Shown: positions 9,440 to 18,790 of the stretch, in pieces
How positions within the stretch are numbered: position 1 is the first letter of the stretch
Layout: every line of letters starts with the position of its first letter
From: Pseudomonadota bacterium
GTDB lineage: Bacteria; Pseudomonadota; Alphaproteobacteria; Rhodobacterales; Rhodobacteraceae
DNA: 64,000 bases
Direction: 5' to 3'
Assembly (NCBI GenBank): GCA_021779835.1
Contig: JAJXZX010000003.1
Location: 1 to 64,000, forward strand
Notes under the pieces: generated by a model
Seen by the model: only the letters and a program-made list of their open reading frames with translations
The model's database searches: none
What the model was told of the DNA's origin: nothing
Translations under genes and position numbers: made by a program

Positions 9440-10405
9440 TTAACGCTGCGATGCGGCGAAGATCGCGCGCGCGCTGTCTTCGTCGGTAATCAAGCCGTTG
9501 ATAATCCGACCGCGCAGTGCAGCAAGAATGGCCGCGTGTTTGGAGCGCCCACCCGCGATGCCGATGATCGGCGCCGTGCGTCCAGGCTCGATTCGGACCC
9601 CGCCAACGCGAAGGTTGGTGCCACAATCAAGGTAGTGCCCCTGCGAATCATAGACCCAGCCCGCGACTTCGCCGGTGGCCCCCATCGCCTGCATCTCGTC
9701 GAGTTCTTCGCGGCTGACGAAGCCGTCTTGCAAGAGCGGGGCGTCATTGCTCATCTGGCCGACGCCGACAAAGCTGACATCGGCGGCGCGGGCCAGGTCG
9801 GTGACGCGGCGAATCGGTGGAAGGTCGTGAAACAGCGCGTTTTGTGCTGCGGTTTCCGAGATCACCGGCACTGGCATCGGGTAGTGCGGCGCGCGCACCT
9901 TGTCGGCAATGCGCATGATGACATCGAAGAACGAGGCGGAGCCATCGGGGGCAATGTTGCCGATCAGCGAAACAAGCCGGTGCTGTTCGGCATCAACGGG
10001 CGACATTTCCTCGACCGTGGCACGAAGGGCGCGACCCGTGCCAAGGGCGATGACAAGCGGGTCGGGCCGCCGCAGAAAGCGTTCGACCTCTTCCGCCGCA
10101 ATTGGGGCGATGGCGCGCACCGGATCAGCACTGGCCCCCAGCGACGGCGCAACCCGACAGCAGGTCAGATCGAAGCGGCGGCGCAGGGCCTGTTCCAGCT
10201 CAAGACAGGCTGCCACGGGATGTTCCAGTCGGACATGGATCAGGCGGTCTGCAACGGCGCGAGAAACCAGACGCTGGGCACGCTGACGCGAAATCCCCAT
10301 GTCGCGCGCGATCTGGTCCTGCGTCATGCCGCCAACGTAATACATCCAGCCCGCGCGGGCGGCTTCGTCCTGGGGTGTGATGTCGAAATCGGGCGTGGTA
10401 TTCAT
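9440..10405 (-). CDS. SorC/DeoR-type sugar-binding transcriptional regulator of the polyol operon
   Basis: A 321-residue protein with an N-terminal helix-turn-helix (about residues 25-55, MTQDQIARDMGISRQRAQRL) and a C-terminal SorC-family effector domain. That domain has the phosphosugar isomerase-like fold, with VIALGTGRALRATV and VGVGQM segments. Members sense sugar phosphates or polyols. The ATG at 10405 is chosen over a longer open frame because it makes the common four-base overlap with the preceding HAD gene. It lies directly upstream of smoE and is the likely controller of the operon; the R. sphaeroides counterpart has been described as part of the smo locus. Confidence 0.88.
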   Translation of the reverse strand: MNTTPDFDITPQDEAARAGWMYYVGGMTQDQIARDMGISRQRAQRLVSRAVADRLIHVRLEHPVAACLELEQALRRRFDLTCCRVAPSLGASADPVRAIAPIAAEEVERFLRRPDPLVIALGTGRALRATVEEMSPVDAEQHRLVSLIGNIAPDGSASFFDVIMRIADKVRAPHYPMPVPVISETAAQNALFHDLPPIRRVTDLARAADVSFVGVGQMSNDAPLLQDGFVSREELDEMQAMGATGEVAGWVYDSQGHYLDCGTNLRVGGVRIEPGRTAPIIGIAGGRSKHAAILAALRGRIINGLITDEDSARAIFAASQR

Positions 10406-11091
10406 TGGGCCACCCTTTCGGCAGCACGGCCAAGCTCTGGCCGGTGAAAAAAGAACTCTGAAAAGCTGGGGAATTGCCAGTGTGCGGTGGCATCGGGTGG
10501 GGCGGACAGGTCGATCCCGCGCAGGTGGCTGCCGCCGGTGAAGCGCCAGACCTCCATCCCGGCGGCAAGGCCTGCGCGCACGCCGTTGAGGCTGTCCTCG
10601 ATCACAAGGCAACGGTCCGGGGCGACTCCCATCGCCTCGGCGACATGCAGGAACAGGTCCGGCGCGGGTTTGCCACGCTTGACTTGTGATGCGGTGAAGA
10701 CATGGCTGCCGAAGGTCTGGTCGAGGCCGGTGAGGCGTAACGATTGCCGAACGCGTTCCGGGCTGGAACTGGTCGCGACGCAGATCGGGCGGCGCAGGGT
10801 GGCGATGACCTCTTTGACACCGGGCATGATCTTCAGATCACGTTCAAATGCGCTTAGCAGGCGGCGGCGGTAATCCGTCTCGAATTGGTCGGGCAGAAGC
10901 ACGCCGAACTTGTCGCGCACCTCGGCGATGACAACCGGATAGCTGCGGCCCAGGAAGTGGCGGCTGACATAGGCCATGTCCATCTCAACTCCATAGCCCT
11001 TGAGTTCAGCGATCAGCATGTTGGCGCTGATGACCTCAGAGTCGATCAGCACGCCGTCGCAATCAAAGATGACGAGGTCAGTTTTGGTCAT
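10402..11091 (-). CDS. HAD-superfamily hydrolase (beta-phosphoglucomutase/phosphatase-like)
   Basis: A 229-residue HAD hydrolase of subfamily I. The catalytic aspartates are D10 and D12 in FDCDGVLIDSE. Motif II is the ATSSS segment, the KPAPDLF lysine is motif III, and VIEDS is motif IV. Relatives act as sugar phosphatases or beta-phosphoglucomutases. It is the first gene of the polyol locus and overlaps the regulator by ATGA, so a function on a polyol or sugar phosphate is inferred. The exact substrate cannot be read from sequence. Confidence 0.85.
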   Translation of the reverse strand: MTKTDLVIFDCDGVLIDSEVISANMLIAELKGYGVEMDMAYVSRHFLGRSYPVVIAEVRDKFGVLLPDQFETDYRRRLLSAFERDLKIMPGVKEVIATLRRPICVATSSSPERVRQSLRLTGLDQTFGSHVFTASQVKRGKPAPDLFLHVAEAMGVAPDRCLVIEDSLNGVRAGLAAGMEVWRFTGGSHLRGIDLSAPPDATAHWQFPSFSEFFFHRPELGRAAERVAQ

Positions 11092-11317
11092 GGTGGCAGA
11101 CCTTAGCGCCGGGCAGGTGCAGGCGTCCAGCCGTTTACGGTTCCGTCGGTAAAGTGGTAGGCACTGGCAATGTTGACGCAGCCATGTTGTGTTCCCCTTG
11201 ATTTTTCGCCGCAATAAAGGGCATGTCTCGCGCGGGCTCATCCCGGCTACGGGGTGCGCGCCGCGATCGCAGGGGCGCCCGCAGAAGAACGTTGTAAAAA
11301 AGGCCTTTAGCGCGCTG

Positions 11318-13969
11318 ATGACCAAAGACCAGAGCGAATCCGCCGATGTAGTGCATCCCTGGCGCGACCGCATTGCGACGGTTGCGCCCTTCGTTATCGG
11401 CATTGCGCTGTTTGCGGCGGGGCTGGCTGCGCTTTTCCACCTGCTGTCGATGATCAACATCCATCACGTTGTTCGTGATGCGAAGTCGACCAATCCTTTT
11501 GCAATTGCGGGCGCGTTGCTGGCGACTGCGGCGGGCTATGCATCCCTGATCGGATATGACTGGTCGGCGCTGCGCCATATCGGGCGCAAGGTGCCGTTTC
11601 CGGTGGTGGCGATGGGCGGGTTCCTGGGCTATTCGCTGGGCAACACCATTGGAATTTCGGTGTTGTCGGGCGGCGCCGTGCGCTACCGCATCTATTCGGC
11701 CTTTGGCCTAAATGCCTTGGAAGTAGCGGCGATTTCTACCTTTGTGTCGCTCGCTTTCGGGTTGGGGATCAGCGTTATCGGGCTTGCAGGTCTGGCGATC
11801 CGCCCGACATCTCTGGCAGAGTTTTCCTCGCTGTCGTCAGACCATATCCGCCTGATCGCACTGGCGTCGCTGGTGGGGACGGTGGCTCTGATCGGGGCTG
11901 CGTCGGTGTCAGGGCGGGCATTGCGGCTGTGGAAGTTTGAACTGCGCGCGCCGGCGCCGGGTATCCTGATGGGGCAGTTGGCGTTCACCGCGCTGGACAC
12001 CTGCATGGCGGCGACGGCGCTTTACATCCTGTTGCCGACCGGGGCGCCAGATTTCGTCACCTTCCTGGTGATTTTCGCAACCGGGTTGATGGTGGGCGTG
12101 CTGAGCCATGTGCCGGGCGGCATTGGCGTGTTTGAAAGCGTGGTGATCGCGGGATTGCCGCCGACGGTCAGTATCGAGCAAGCCGCCGTGGCGCTGCTGT
12201 TGTTCCGCATCATCTACTACCTCGTGCCCTTCGTGCTGGCGATGGTGTTCATCTCGGTCAACGAGGCGCGACTGGCGCGCGGGCTGATCGCGCGGATTTT
12301 CGGGGACGTGTCGGACACCTTCGCGCCCGTAAGCCGCGCCATGACCTCGATCGCGCCGGGGGCTACCGGGGCGACTGGGCTGGGGCTGGGGATTTACCTG
12401 CTGCTGATGGCGCTGATGCCTTCGGTTCGGCCGAGTCAGGTGGACCCGAACGATATTCTTGCGGCGATTCTGCTGGAGGGCGGCGCGCTGTTGTCGGCCG
12501 TGCTGGGCGTCATCATGATCCTGTTGGCGCAGGGGCTGATGCGGCGGATTTCGGCTGCGTTCTGGTTGACCGAGGCCGCGTTGATCGGCGGGGCGCTGGC
12601 GTCGGTTCTGAACGGGGTTGATATCAAAAGCGCGATGCTTCTGCTGGCCGCCGCAGTCTTGCTGTCACCGATTAAGGGCGAGTTTTACCGCGCCGCGCGA
12701 CTGACGCAGAACCTGTTGTCGCCGGGGTGGTTCGCGCTGATTTTCGCCATCACGATCTCGGCGGCGGCATTCTTGTTCCTGATGCAGGAAAACACGCCCT
12801 ATTCCCACGAATTGCTGTTGCGCTTTTCGTCGGACGCCAACGCGCCGCGCGCGCTGCGGGCGGGTCTGACGGCAACGGCGCTGATGACATTCGCGCTGAT
12901 CTATATCGCGCTGCAACCGGCAAGGGCGCATAGCGTGGTCGCGGACCCCGAGGCGTTGGAGCGCGTCCGGGCGATCGTGGACGCGCAGGACATGCCGCTC
13001 GCCAACCTTGCGCTGACCGGGGACAAGACGTTCTTCTTCTCGGAGAACGGCGAGGCCTTCATCATGTATGTGGTGCAGGGAAAATCGTGGATCGCCTATT
13101 CCGATCCAATCGGGCCGAAGGCGGCGGTGCGCGATCTGGCCTGGGCATTCTTTGATGCGGCCTATGCGGCGGGGTGCCGCCCGGTGTTCTACGAAATTTC
13201 CGATGCCTATCTGCCGATCTGGGTCGAGATGGGCATGACGGTGAACAAGATCGGCGAAGAAGCGACGGTGATCCTCAAGGATTTTTCGCTGTCGGGGCGC
13301 AAGTTCAAGGCGATGCGGGCCGCGCATAATCAGGCACTGCGAGAGGGCAATTCGTTCGAGCTGATGTCACCGCCCTATTCGGACGAGCTGATGGCGCGGT
13401 TGCGCGAGGTGTCCGAGGAATGGCTGGTCGAAAAGCGCGGGCGGGAAAAGCGCTTTTCCGTCGGGCGGTTCGATCCAGAGTATTTGCAGCGCTTCCGGTT
13501 GGCGATTACGCGGCATAACGGCCGGATTGTGGCCTTCGCCAACGTGTTGGAGACATCCACGCATCAGGGCGCAACCATCGATCTGATGCGCTATACGCCA
13601 GACGCGCCGCCCAACGTCATGCAGTTCCAGTTCGTCGCCTTGATGGAGGCGCTGCGGGACGAGGGCACCGAACAGTTCAGCCTTGGTATGGCGCCATTGG
13701 CGGGGCTTGAGGTGAAATACGGCGCGCGGCTGTGGAACCGCTTTGGCTCGGTTCTGTTCAAATATGGGCGGGCATTCTACAATTTTGCCGGGCTTCGGGC
13801 CTTCAAGCAGAAGTTCGGGCCGGAATGGCGCTCGCGATACTTCGCGGTGCCGGGGGCGTTGCCGCCGATTTCGGCCCTGCGCGATGTGACGCTGGCGATC
13901 TCTGGTGGGGCGCGTGGGGTCATGAGCAAGCAGGCACCGACCCCACGCAAGGCGTCTAACCGCGGATAG
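11318..13969 (+). CDS. mprF: Bifunctional lysylphosphatidylglycerol flippase/synthetase MprF
   Basis: An 883-residue membrane protein. The N-terminal two thirds (to about residue 540) hold many hydrophobic segments forming the flippase domain (UPF0104-like, HVPGGIGVFE motif). The C-terminal about 340 residues are the soluble DUF2156 aminoacyl-tRNA:phosphatidylglycerol transferase domain (GDKTFFFSENGEAFIMY, then KAMRAAHNQALREG, and SLGMAPLAGLE). MprF adds an amino acid from aminoacyl-tRNA to phosphatidylglycerol and flips it outward, lowering surface charge against cationic peptides. The ATG at 11318 gives about 20 residues before the first membrane span; an ATG at 11189 in the same frame is possible. 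Its 3' end overlaps the convergent cytochrome gene by 14 bases. Confidence 0.9.
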   Translation: MTKDQSESADVVHPWRDRIATVAPFVIGIALFAAGLAALFHLLSMINIHHVVRDAKSTNPFAIAGALLATAAGYASLIGYDWSALRHIGRKVPFPVVAMGGFLGYSLGNTIGISVLSGGAVRYRIYSAFGLNALEVAAISTFVSLAFGLGISVIGLAGLAIRPTSLAEFSSLSSDHIRLIALASLVGTVALIGAASVSGRALRLWKFELRAPAPGILMGQLAFTALDTCMAATALYILLPTGAPDFVTFLVIFATGLMVGVLSHVPGGIGVFESVVIAGLPPTVSIEQAAVALLLFRIIYYLVPFVLAMVFISVNEARLARGLIARIFGDVSDTFAPVSRAMTSIAPGATGATGLGLGIYLLLMALMPSVRPSQVDPNDILAAILLEGGALLSAVLGVIMILLAQGLMRRISAAFWLTEAALIGGALASVLNGVDIKSAMLLLAAAVLLSPIKGEFYRAARLTQNLLSPGWFALIFAITISAAAFLFLMQENTPYSHELLLRFSSDANAPRALRAGLTATALMTFALIYIALQPARAHSVVADPEALERVRAIVDAQDMPLANLALTGDKTFFFSENGEAFIMYVVQGKSWIAYSDPIGPKAAVRDLAWAFFDAAYAAGCRPVFYEISDAYLPIWVEMGMTVNKIGEEATVILKDFSLSGRKFKAMRAAHNQALREGNSFELMSPPYSDELMARLREVSEEWLVEKRGREKRFSVGRFDPEYLQRFRLAITRHNGRIVAFANVLETSTHQGATIDLMRYTPDAPPNVMQFQFVALMEALRDEGTEQFSLGMAPLAGLEVKYGARLWNRFGSVLFKYGRAFYNFAGLRAFKQKFGPEWRSRYFAVPGALPPISALRDVTLAISGGARGVMSKQAPTPRKASNRG

Positions 13970-14552
13970 ACCACATGACGCCAAGCGAGGTCTGGCGCGC
14001 CAGGTGGTGCAGCAGCCCAAGGCTGGCATGGCCGATCAGATAGGCCCAGGCGATATTCCCCATCAGCCCGTGCAGTTCCATGAAGGGGCGCACATAAATG
14101 GCTTGGCCAAGCCCGTAGCTGCGCATGATAAAGCCATAGGTGCCGGTTACGGCTAGGGCGGTCATCAGCAATAGCCCAAGGCCATGGATGGCCGAGGGCA
14201 TTGCGGCGTGGTCGTCGTGCGGCGGCAGTTCAAGGCGCATCATCGCGGTCAGGTGGGTGATCGTATCATCCCAGACCGCTTTACGGCGCGTGGCCGAAAA
14301 CCACGGGACCAACGCGGCGAGGCTGGTGCCGCGGCGACGTGTGAAAATCGCAAGCCAGAAAACAAGCGACAGCGCCAGCGCGACAAAGCCGCCATACTGG
14401 TGCAGCGTAAACAGAATATTACCCGGATGGCCATTGCGAGGATAGGTCATGCCAAGGCTCGTCACTAGCTGGGCGATGATCGACAGCGCCAGCATTGCGT
14501 GAAAAAGGCGTGTGGCGGCAGTATGTTTGGGAGAGTCTTCAATCATAAGCAT
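13956..14552 (-). CDS. Cytochrome b561/b-type membrane protein
   Basis: A 198-residue protein with four hydrophobic segments. Histidines sit where di-heme b561-like cytochromes carry them: RLFHAM near residue 18, LHQYGGF near 51, MELHGLMG near 159, and GHASLGLLHHL near 175-182. It probably shuttles electrons across the inner membrane. No partner oxidoreductase gene is adjacent. The start could be the ATG at 14552 or the one at 14546; neither has a good Shine-Dalgarno. Its 3' end runs 14 bases into mprF on the other strand. Confidence 0.8.
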   Translation of the reverse strand: MLMIEDSPKHTAATRLFHAMLALSIIAQLVTSLGMTYPRNGHPGNILFTLHQYGGFVALALSLVFWLAIFTRRRGTSLAALVPWFSATRRKAVWDDTITHLTAMMRLELPPHDDHAAMPSAIHGLGLLLMTALAVTGTYGFIMRSYGLGQAIYVRPFMELHGLMGNIAWAYLIGHASLGLLHHLARQTSLGVMWSIRG

Positions 14553-14710
14553 CGGGCTTCAAGTCTTTCGGTGGAGGAGGAGGGTAGAGCGACCCATATA
14601 GGCGCATAGGCTGACAATGGGCTGACATGGTAAGCAACGCATGATGAACGTTGTGTGATCGAACCTGTGGACATTGAATGAATCTTGGTCCGGCGAGTTG
14701 AGTTTTCCGC

Positions 14711-14739
14711 TTGACGGTGGCGGGCGGCCTAACTAGGTA
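14711..14739 (+). promoter_or_regulatory. Promoter of tRNA-Met
   Basis: TTGACG (14711-14716) and TAGGTA (14734-14739) are 17 bases apart and lie 12 bases before the tRNA 5' end, leaving a leader of only a few nucleotides. The -35 box is strong and the -10 box is only moderate. Confidence 0.5.
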
Positions 14740-14750
14740 GCAGCACCGAT

Positions 14751-14827
14751 GGCGAGGTAGCTCAGCTGGTTAGAGCACACGACTCATAATCGTGGGGTCG
14801 GGGGTTCAAGTCCCCCCCTCGCCACCA
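14751..14827 (+). tRNA. tRNA-Met (anticodon CAT, elongator type)
   Basis: A full cloverleaf with CCA encoded, 77 nt. The acceptor stem is GGCGAGG/CCTCGCC, the anticodon arm is CACGA-CTCATAA-TCGTG with anticodon CAT, and the T arm includes GTTCAAGTC. A paired first position and the GTGGGGTC variable region resemble elongator tRNA-Met rather than initiator. A CAT-anticodon tRNA-Ile(k2C) is the alternative and cannot be fully excluded from sequence alone. Confidence 0.93.
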
Positions 14828-14891
14828 GGTTTCAAGTATGACATTGATGGCGTGGCGTCGGTTTTCGCTGGGGCGGTATCCGATTGCGCTG

Positions 14892-15626
14892 TCAGCGGCG
14901 CAAAATATAGATGTCCATGATCCAGCCGTGCTGCGCACGCGCGGCGGCGCGGGTGGCGATGATCCGCGGCCCTGCATCGGCAAGCGGGCCAGAGTGGATG
15001 ATTTCTTCTGTCATGCCCATATAGGCGCCCCACCAGATGGTGACGCCGTCGGGCGGCAATGTCTGGAAGGCGCAGCCACCGTCGAGCATGACCACCAGCG
15101 TATCGGCGCAGGCAGGCCAGCCGCGGTCGCGCAATTGGCGGCCCGTTGTGACCAGGAACGGCGCACCGATCTCGTTCAGGGGGATGGCATGGGCGGCGGC
15201 GAGGGTCTGGATTGACGTCAGGCCGGGGATAACCGTGACAGGCAGATCAAGGCGCGCGGCGATGCGCAGGGTGGAATCGTACAGCGCCGGGTCGCCCCAG
15301 ACGAGAAGCGCTACGGTTGCCGGATTGCCATTGGCGGCAATTTCGCGCGCCCACGCGGCGGCGATGGCGTCGTGCCAGTCATCGACACCTTTGCGGTAGT
15401 CGGGGTTGGCCGCATCGCGGACGGGCAGATCAAACTCCGCAAGCTTGGTTGCCGGATTGGTAATCACCTCGGCGCAGATGGCGCGGCGCAACTCGGCGAG
15501 GTCGGATTTGTCCGCCCCTTTACGCGGGATCAGGATCAGGTCCGCGGCGTTAAGCGCACGGATCGCTTGAAGCGTCAGGTGTTCAGGGTTGCCGGTGCCA
15601 ATGCCAATCAGGGTAAGCTGGGTCAT
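14892..15626 (-). CDS. cobF: Precorrin-6A synthase, deacetylating (CobF)
   Basis: A 244-residue SAM-dependent tetrapyrrole methylase. It methylates C1 of precorrin-5 and releases the C20-derived acetate to give precorrin-6A, an aerobic-pathway-specific step. The SAM-binding loop GIGTGNPEHLTLQA is at the N terminus, and the later VALLVWGDPALYDST motif matches the family. The ATG at 15626 overlaps the cobA stop by four bases. It is the last gene of the minus-strand cob run. Confidence 0.93.
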   Translation of the reverse strand: MTQLTLIGIGTGNPEHLTLQAIRALNAADLILIPRKGADKSDLAELRRAICAEVITNPATKLAEFDLPVRDAANPDYRKGVDDWHDAIAAAWAREIAANGNPATVALLVWGDPALYDSTLRIAARLDLPVTVIPGLTSIQTLAAAHAIPLNEIGAPFLVTTGRQLRDRGWPACADTLVVMLDGGCAFQTLPPDGVTIWWGAYMGMTEEIIHSGPLADAGPRIIATRAAARAQHGWIMDIYILRR

Positions 15627-16348
15627 GCGTCCCCCTCGGCCAGCGGGCCGTAGAGGATCAGCGCAGGCGCCTCGCCGATGTCCTGCGACAGGCGTTCGGC
15701 AAGCGCTGTGATGGTGGTCCGCGCGATGGCCTGCCCGGGGTGAGAGACGGCCTCGGCCAGAATGGCCGGGGTGTCGGGCGCAAGGCCGTGGACGAGAAGG
15801 GCTGCGACCAGCGCGGGGAACGTGCGTTTCCCCATATAGACCACGGTTGTCGCCTGCGGATCCGCGAGGGCCGCCATGTTGAGCGTGTCAGGCAGGTGGC
15901 CGGTCACATCGTGGCCCGTGACAAACTGCACACGCCGCGCGGTCAGGCGGCGGGTCAGCGGGATCTGAGCCAGTGCTGCGGCAGCACAGGCGGAGGGCAC
16001 GCCGGGAATGACCTCGAACGGGATTTTCGCGGCGCGAAGGGCCGTTATCTCTTCCTCCAGCCGCCCAAAGATGCCTGCGTCGCCGGATTTGAGGCGCACG
16101 ACACGGGCGCCGGTCAGGGCATAATCCACCAGCAGGCGGCTGACCTGATCTTGCTTGGGCGAGGTCCGCCCGGCGCGCTTTCCGACGCCGACGAGATCGG
16201 CACCTGTCCGCGCATGGGCAAGGATCGGGCCGGACGACAGGTCGTCAAACAGCACAGCATCGGCCTTTTGCAGCCGATCGACGGCTTTGAGCGTCAGCAG
16301 CTCGGGATCGCCGGGGCCGGAGGAAACGAAAGAGACGAAGCCGGTCAT
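15623..16348 (-). CDS. cobA: Uroporphyrinogen-III C-methyltransferase (CobA/SUMT)
   Basis: A 241-residue SAM methylase that converts uroporphyrinogen III to precorrin-2, the branch point into corrin and siroheme synthesis. It has the GPGDPELLTLKAVD SAM loop near residue 12, the RLKSGDAGIFGR motif near residue 85, and TVVYMGKRT. It lacks the CysG-type dehydrogenase/chelatase extension, so it is the stand-alone Cob form. It overlaps both neighbours by four bases. Confidence 0.93.
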   Translation of the reverse strand: MTGFVSFVSSGPGDPELLTLKAVDRLQKADAVLFDDLSSGPILAHARTGADLVGVGKRAGRTSPKQDQVSRLLVDYALTGARVVRLKSGDAGIFGRLEEEITALRAAKIPFEVIPGVPSACAAAALAQIPLTRRLTARRVQFVTGHDVTGHLPDTLNMAALADPQATTVVYMGKRTFPALVAALLVHGLAPDTPAILAEAVSHPGQAIARTTITALAERLSQDIGEAPALILYGPLAEGDA

Positions 16349-17652
16349 GTGGCCCTCGAAATCAGGTGGAAAAAGGTGCCGGTAGCGTGGCCGCGGCGCG
16401 AGCCGGTTTCCGGCACGGCATTACCCTCGGCGTCGGTGACATGGGCGAGGGGGGCGTCGGGTTGCTCGATGATGGTGGAATAGTGAAATTCGTGCCCCCG
16501 CAGACGCGCGCCCGTCGCGTGGCCCGGCAGCGGGGCATCGAGTTCAGCAAGGCGGTAGCCAAGGTGCATCTTGCGTTTCTCGTAAGAGGTGACGAGGCCA
16601 AGCAGCCCCGCCATTTCGTGCCGCGCGCCCTTGGCGTCAATCAGCGCCGTGCCCATTGCCATGTAGCCACCGCATTCGCCATGCACGGGGCGGGTTTCGG
16701 CGAAGGCGCGCAGGCCAGAGCGGAAATCGTTGGCGGCGCCCAACACGCCTGCGTGCAACTCCGGGTAGCCACCGGGAAGCCAGCAGCTATCGGCGCTGTC
16801 GTCTGGGGCCTCATCGGCCAGCGGTGAGAAGGGCAGGATTTCGGCCCGCGCACTGTGCCATGCGGCGAGCAGATGCGGGTAGGTGAAGGAAAACGCGGCG
16901 TCGCGGGCTAGTGCGATGCGCTGGCCCGGTGGGCGCGGGGGCGTGACGGTCGCGCTGGGGGGCATGGTGGCGGCAGCAGCGGCCAGCAGCGCGTCAAGAT
17001 CGACATGGGCGGCGACAAAACGGGCGGCCTCGGCCAGCATCGGCTCCAACGTCGGGTGTTCGGAGGCTTGCACCAGGCCGAGGTGGCGTTCGGGCATGGT
17101 GATGGCGGCGTTGCGCGGCAGCGCGCCAAAGACGGTGATGCCAGCGGTGGCCATGCCCGCGCGCACCAGCGCCTCGTGCCGGGGGCTGGCGACGCGGTTC
17201 AGCACGACGCCCGCGACGGGCACGCCCGCGCGAAACCGTGCAAGGCCTTGCGCCACGGCGGCGGCAGTCTGCGCCTGCCCGGAACAGTCGATCACCAGCA
17301 CCACGGGCCAGCCCATCAGCGCGGCCAGATCGGCGCTGGCACCGGTTCCGGTCTCGCCCGCCTTTGCCACGCCATCGAAAAGGCCCATCGAGCCTTCGGC
17401 GATCACCAGATCTGCGTCGTCGGCAGCGGTGGCTAGGGCGCCGACCAGGCCGGGGGCCATCGCCCAAGTATCAAGATTGACTGAGACGCGCCCCGTGGCC
17501 GCGGTATGGAAGGCGGGGTCGATGTAGTCCGGGCCGCTTTTGAACGGCTGCACGGTCAGCCCCCGGTCGCGGAAGGCGCGCGCGAGGCCCAGCGTCAGCG
17601 TGGTTTTTCCCGCGCCGGAGGACGGGGCCGAGATGAGCAGGCCGGGGGTCAT
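16345..17652 (-). CDS. cobB: Hydrogenobyrinic acid a,c-diamide synthase (CobB)
   Basis: A 435-residue ATP- and glutamine-dependent amidase that amidates side chains a and c. The N-terminal dethiobiotin-synthetase-like domain starts with the P-loop [12 protein letters not shown] (residues 8-19). The C-terminal class I glutamine amidotransferase domain contains the nucleophile in [11 protein letters not shown], and a late His-x-x-x is present (EFHYSTI). In the aerobic route the substrate is hydrogenobyrinic acid, before cobalt insertion by CobNST. It overlaps cobM and cobA by four bases each. Confidence 0.93.
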   Translation of the reverse strand: MTPGLLISAPSSGAGKTTLTLGLARAFRDRGLTVQPFKSGPDYIDPAFHTAATGRVSVNLDTWAMAPGLVGALATAADDADLVIAEGSMGLFDGVAKAGETGTGASADLAALMGWPVVLVIDCSGQAQTAAAVAQGLARFRAGVPVAGVVLNRVASPRHEALVRAGMATAGITVFGALPRNAAITMPERHLGLVQASEHPTLEPMLAEAARFVAAHVDLDALLAAAAATMPPSATVTPPRPPGQRIALARDAAFSFTYPHLLAAWHSARAEILPFSPLADEAPDDSADSCWLPGGYPELHAGVLGAANDFRSGLRAFAETRPVHGECGGYMAMGTALIDAKGARHEMAGLLGLVTSYEKRKMHLGYRLAELDAPLPGHATGARLRGHEFHYSTIIEQPDAPLAHVTDAEGNAVPETGSRRGHATGTFFHLISRAT

Positions 17653-18431
17653 GTGTCCTCCGGGAAGCGGGGTGCGGTGCCGACCGGACGATAGCGGCGG
17701 TCGTAGTCACCTGCATAAAGGCGGCTTTCGCTGAACTTTTCGGCACCGAGGGTTTTGCCGATCAGGATCAGCGCGGTGCGGTCGATGCCCTCGCCAATTG
17801 CCGCCTCGATGGTGGCGAGGGTCGCGCGGATGATGCGCTCGTCGGGCCATGTCGCGCGATAGACCACCGCAATGGGGCAGTCGGCGCCGTAATGCGGCGT
17901 CAGGTCGGCGACGACGCGGGGCAGCACGTGGATCGACAGGTGGATGGCAAGGGTGGCGCCGGTTTTGGCGAAGTTCACCAGCTCTTCGCCCTCGGGCATC
18001 GGCGATGCGCGCCCGCCGGTGCGGGTCAGCACGACGGATTGCGCCAGACCGGGCAGCGTCAGTTCCGCGCCAAGGGCCGCAGCGGCAGCGGCGAAGGACG
18101 GCACACCGGGGGTGACATCGTAGGGGATGCCAAGCGCGCGCAGGCGGCGCAGTTGCTCGCCCATCGCGGACCAGACGGACAGGTCGCCGGAGTGGAGACG
18201 GGCGATATCGTGGCCCTCGGCATGGGCCGTGGCGATCTCGGCGATGATTTCATCCAGCGACAGCGGCGCGGTGTTGACGATGCGCGCGCCCGGCGGGCAA
18301 TGCGCCAGCACGCCCTCGGGCACCAGAGATCCGGCATAAAGGCAGACCTGCGAGGCCGCGATAAGGTCACGCCCGCGCAGGGTCAGAAGGTCCGCCGCGC
18401 CGGGGCCTGCACCGATGAAATGAACCGTCAT
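17649..18431 (-). CDS. cobM: Precorrin-4 C11-methyltransferase (CobM)
   Basis: A 260-residue SAM methylase acting on precorrin-4 to give precorrin-5. The SAM loop [14 protein letters not shown] is at residues 7-20. It also has the [13 protein letters not shown] motif near residue 80 and [11 protein letters not shown] near residue 195. The start overlaps the cobE stop and the end overlaps the cobB start, both by four bases, showing a tightly coupled operon. Confidence 0.94.
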   Translation of the reverse strand: MTVHFIGAGPGAADLLTLRGRDLIAASQVCLYAGSLVPEGVLAHCPPGARIVNTAPLSLDEIIAEIATAHAEGHDIARLHSGDLSVWSAMGEQLRRLRALGIPYDVTPGVPSFAAAAAALGAELTLPGLAQSVVLTRTGGRASPMPEGEELVNFAKTGATLAIHLSIHVLPRVVADLTPHYGADCPIAVVYRATWPDERIIRATLATIEAAIGEGIDRTALILIGKTLGAEKFSESRLYAGDYDRRYRPVGTAPRFPEDT

Positions 18432-18790
18432 TCGTCTGTCCTTTCGGCGATTGCCGCCGTCGCCATACCGTCAGCCGAGGTGACGCGAGGGCCTGTCAGT
18501 GTCGCGCCCGGCCCCGCCGCCGCCAGGGCTGCGGCTTCGGCCAGACTGCCGGTGTTGTAAAGGGCGATTACGCGCGGCGAGTGCGTGCTGACCTGCACCG
18601 CAGCCAGGTCGTCTGGGGCGATAGCGATGACCGGCAAACCCAGCGATTGGGCCAGCGCGATAAGCTCTGGCGCGCCGGCCTTGTCCTGCGCGGTGGCAAG
18701 CGCCATGACATTGCCCCCTGCACGGGTCAGCGCGTCGGCAAGCGAGGCGGCGCTGGCCGCTTTACGAAAGCCCATGCCTGCCACCCTCAT
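18428..18790 (-). CDS. cobE: Cobalamin biosynthesis protein CobE (CbiG C-terminal-like)
   Basis: A 120-residue protein matching the CobE/CbiG C-terminal domain: [18 protein letters not shown] at the start, and [23 protein letters not shown] in the middle. CobE binds corrin intermediates and may support C20 release or ring contraction, but its precise role is unsettled. The ATG at 18790 overlaps the cobL stop by four bases. A longer upstream frame is antisense-like read-through of cobL and was not used. Confidence 0.87.
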   Translation of the reverse strand: MRVAGMGFRKAASAASLADALTRAGGNVMALATAQDKAGAPELIALAQSLGLPVIAIAPDDLAAVQVSTHSPRVIALYNTGSLAEAAALAAAGPGATLTGPRVTSADGMATAAIAERTDE

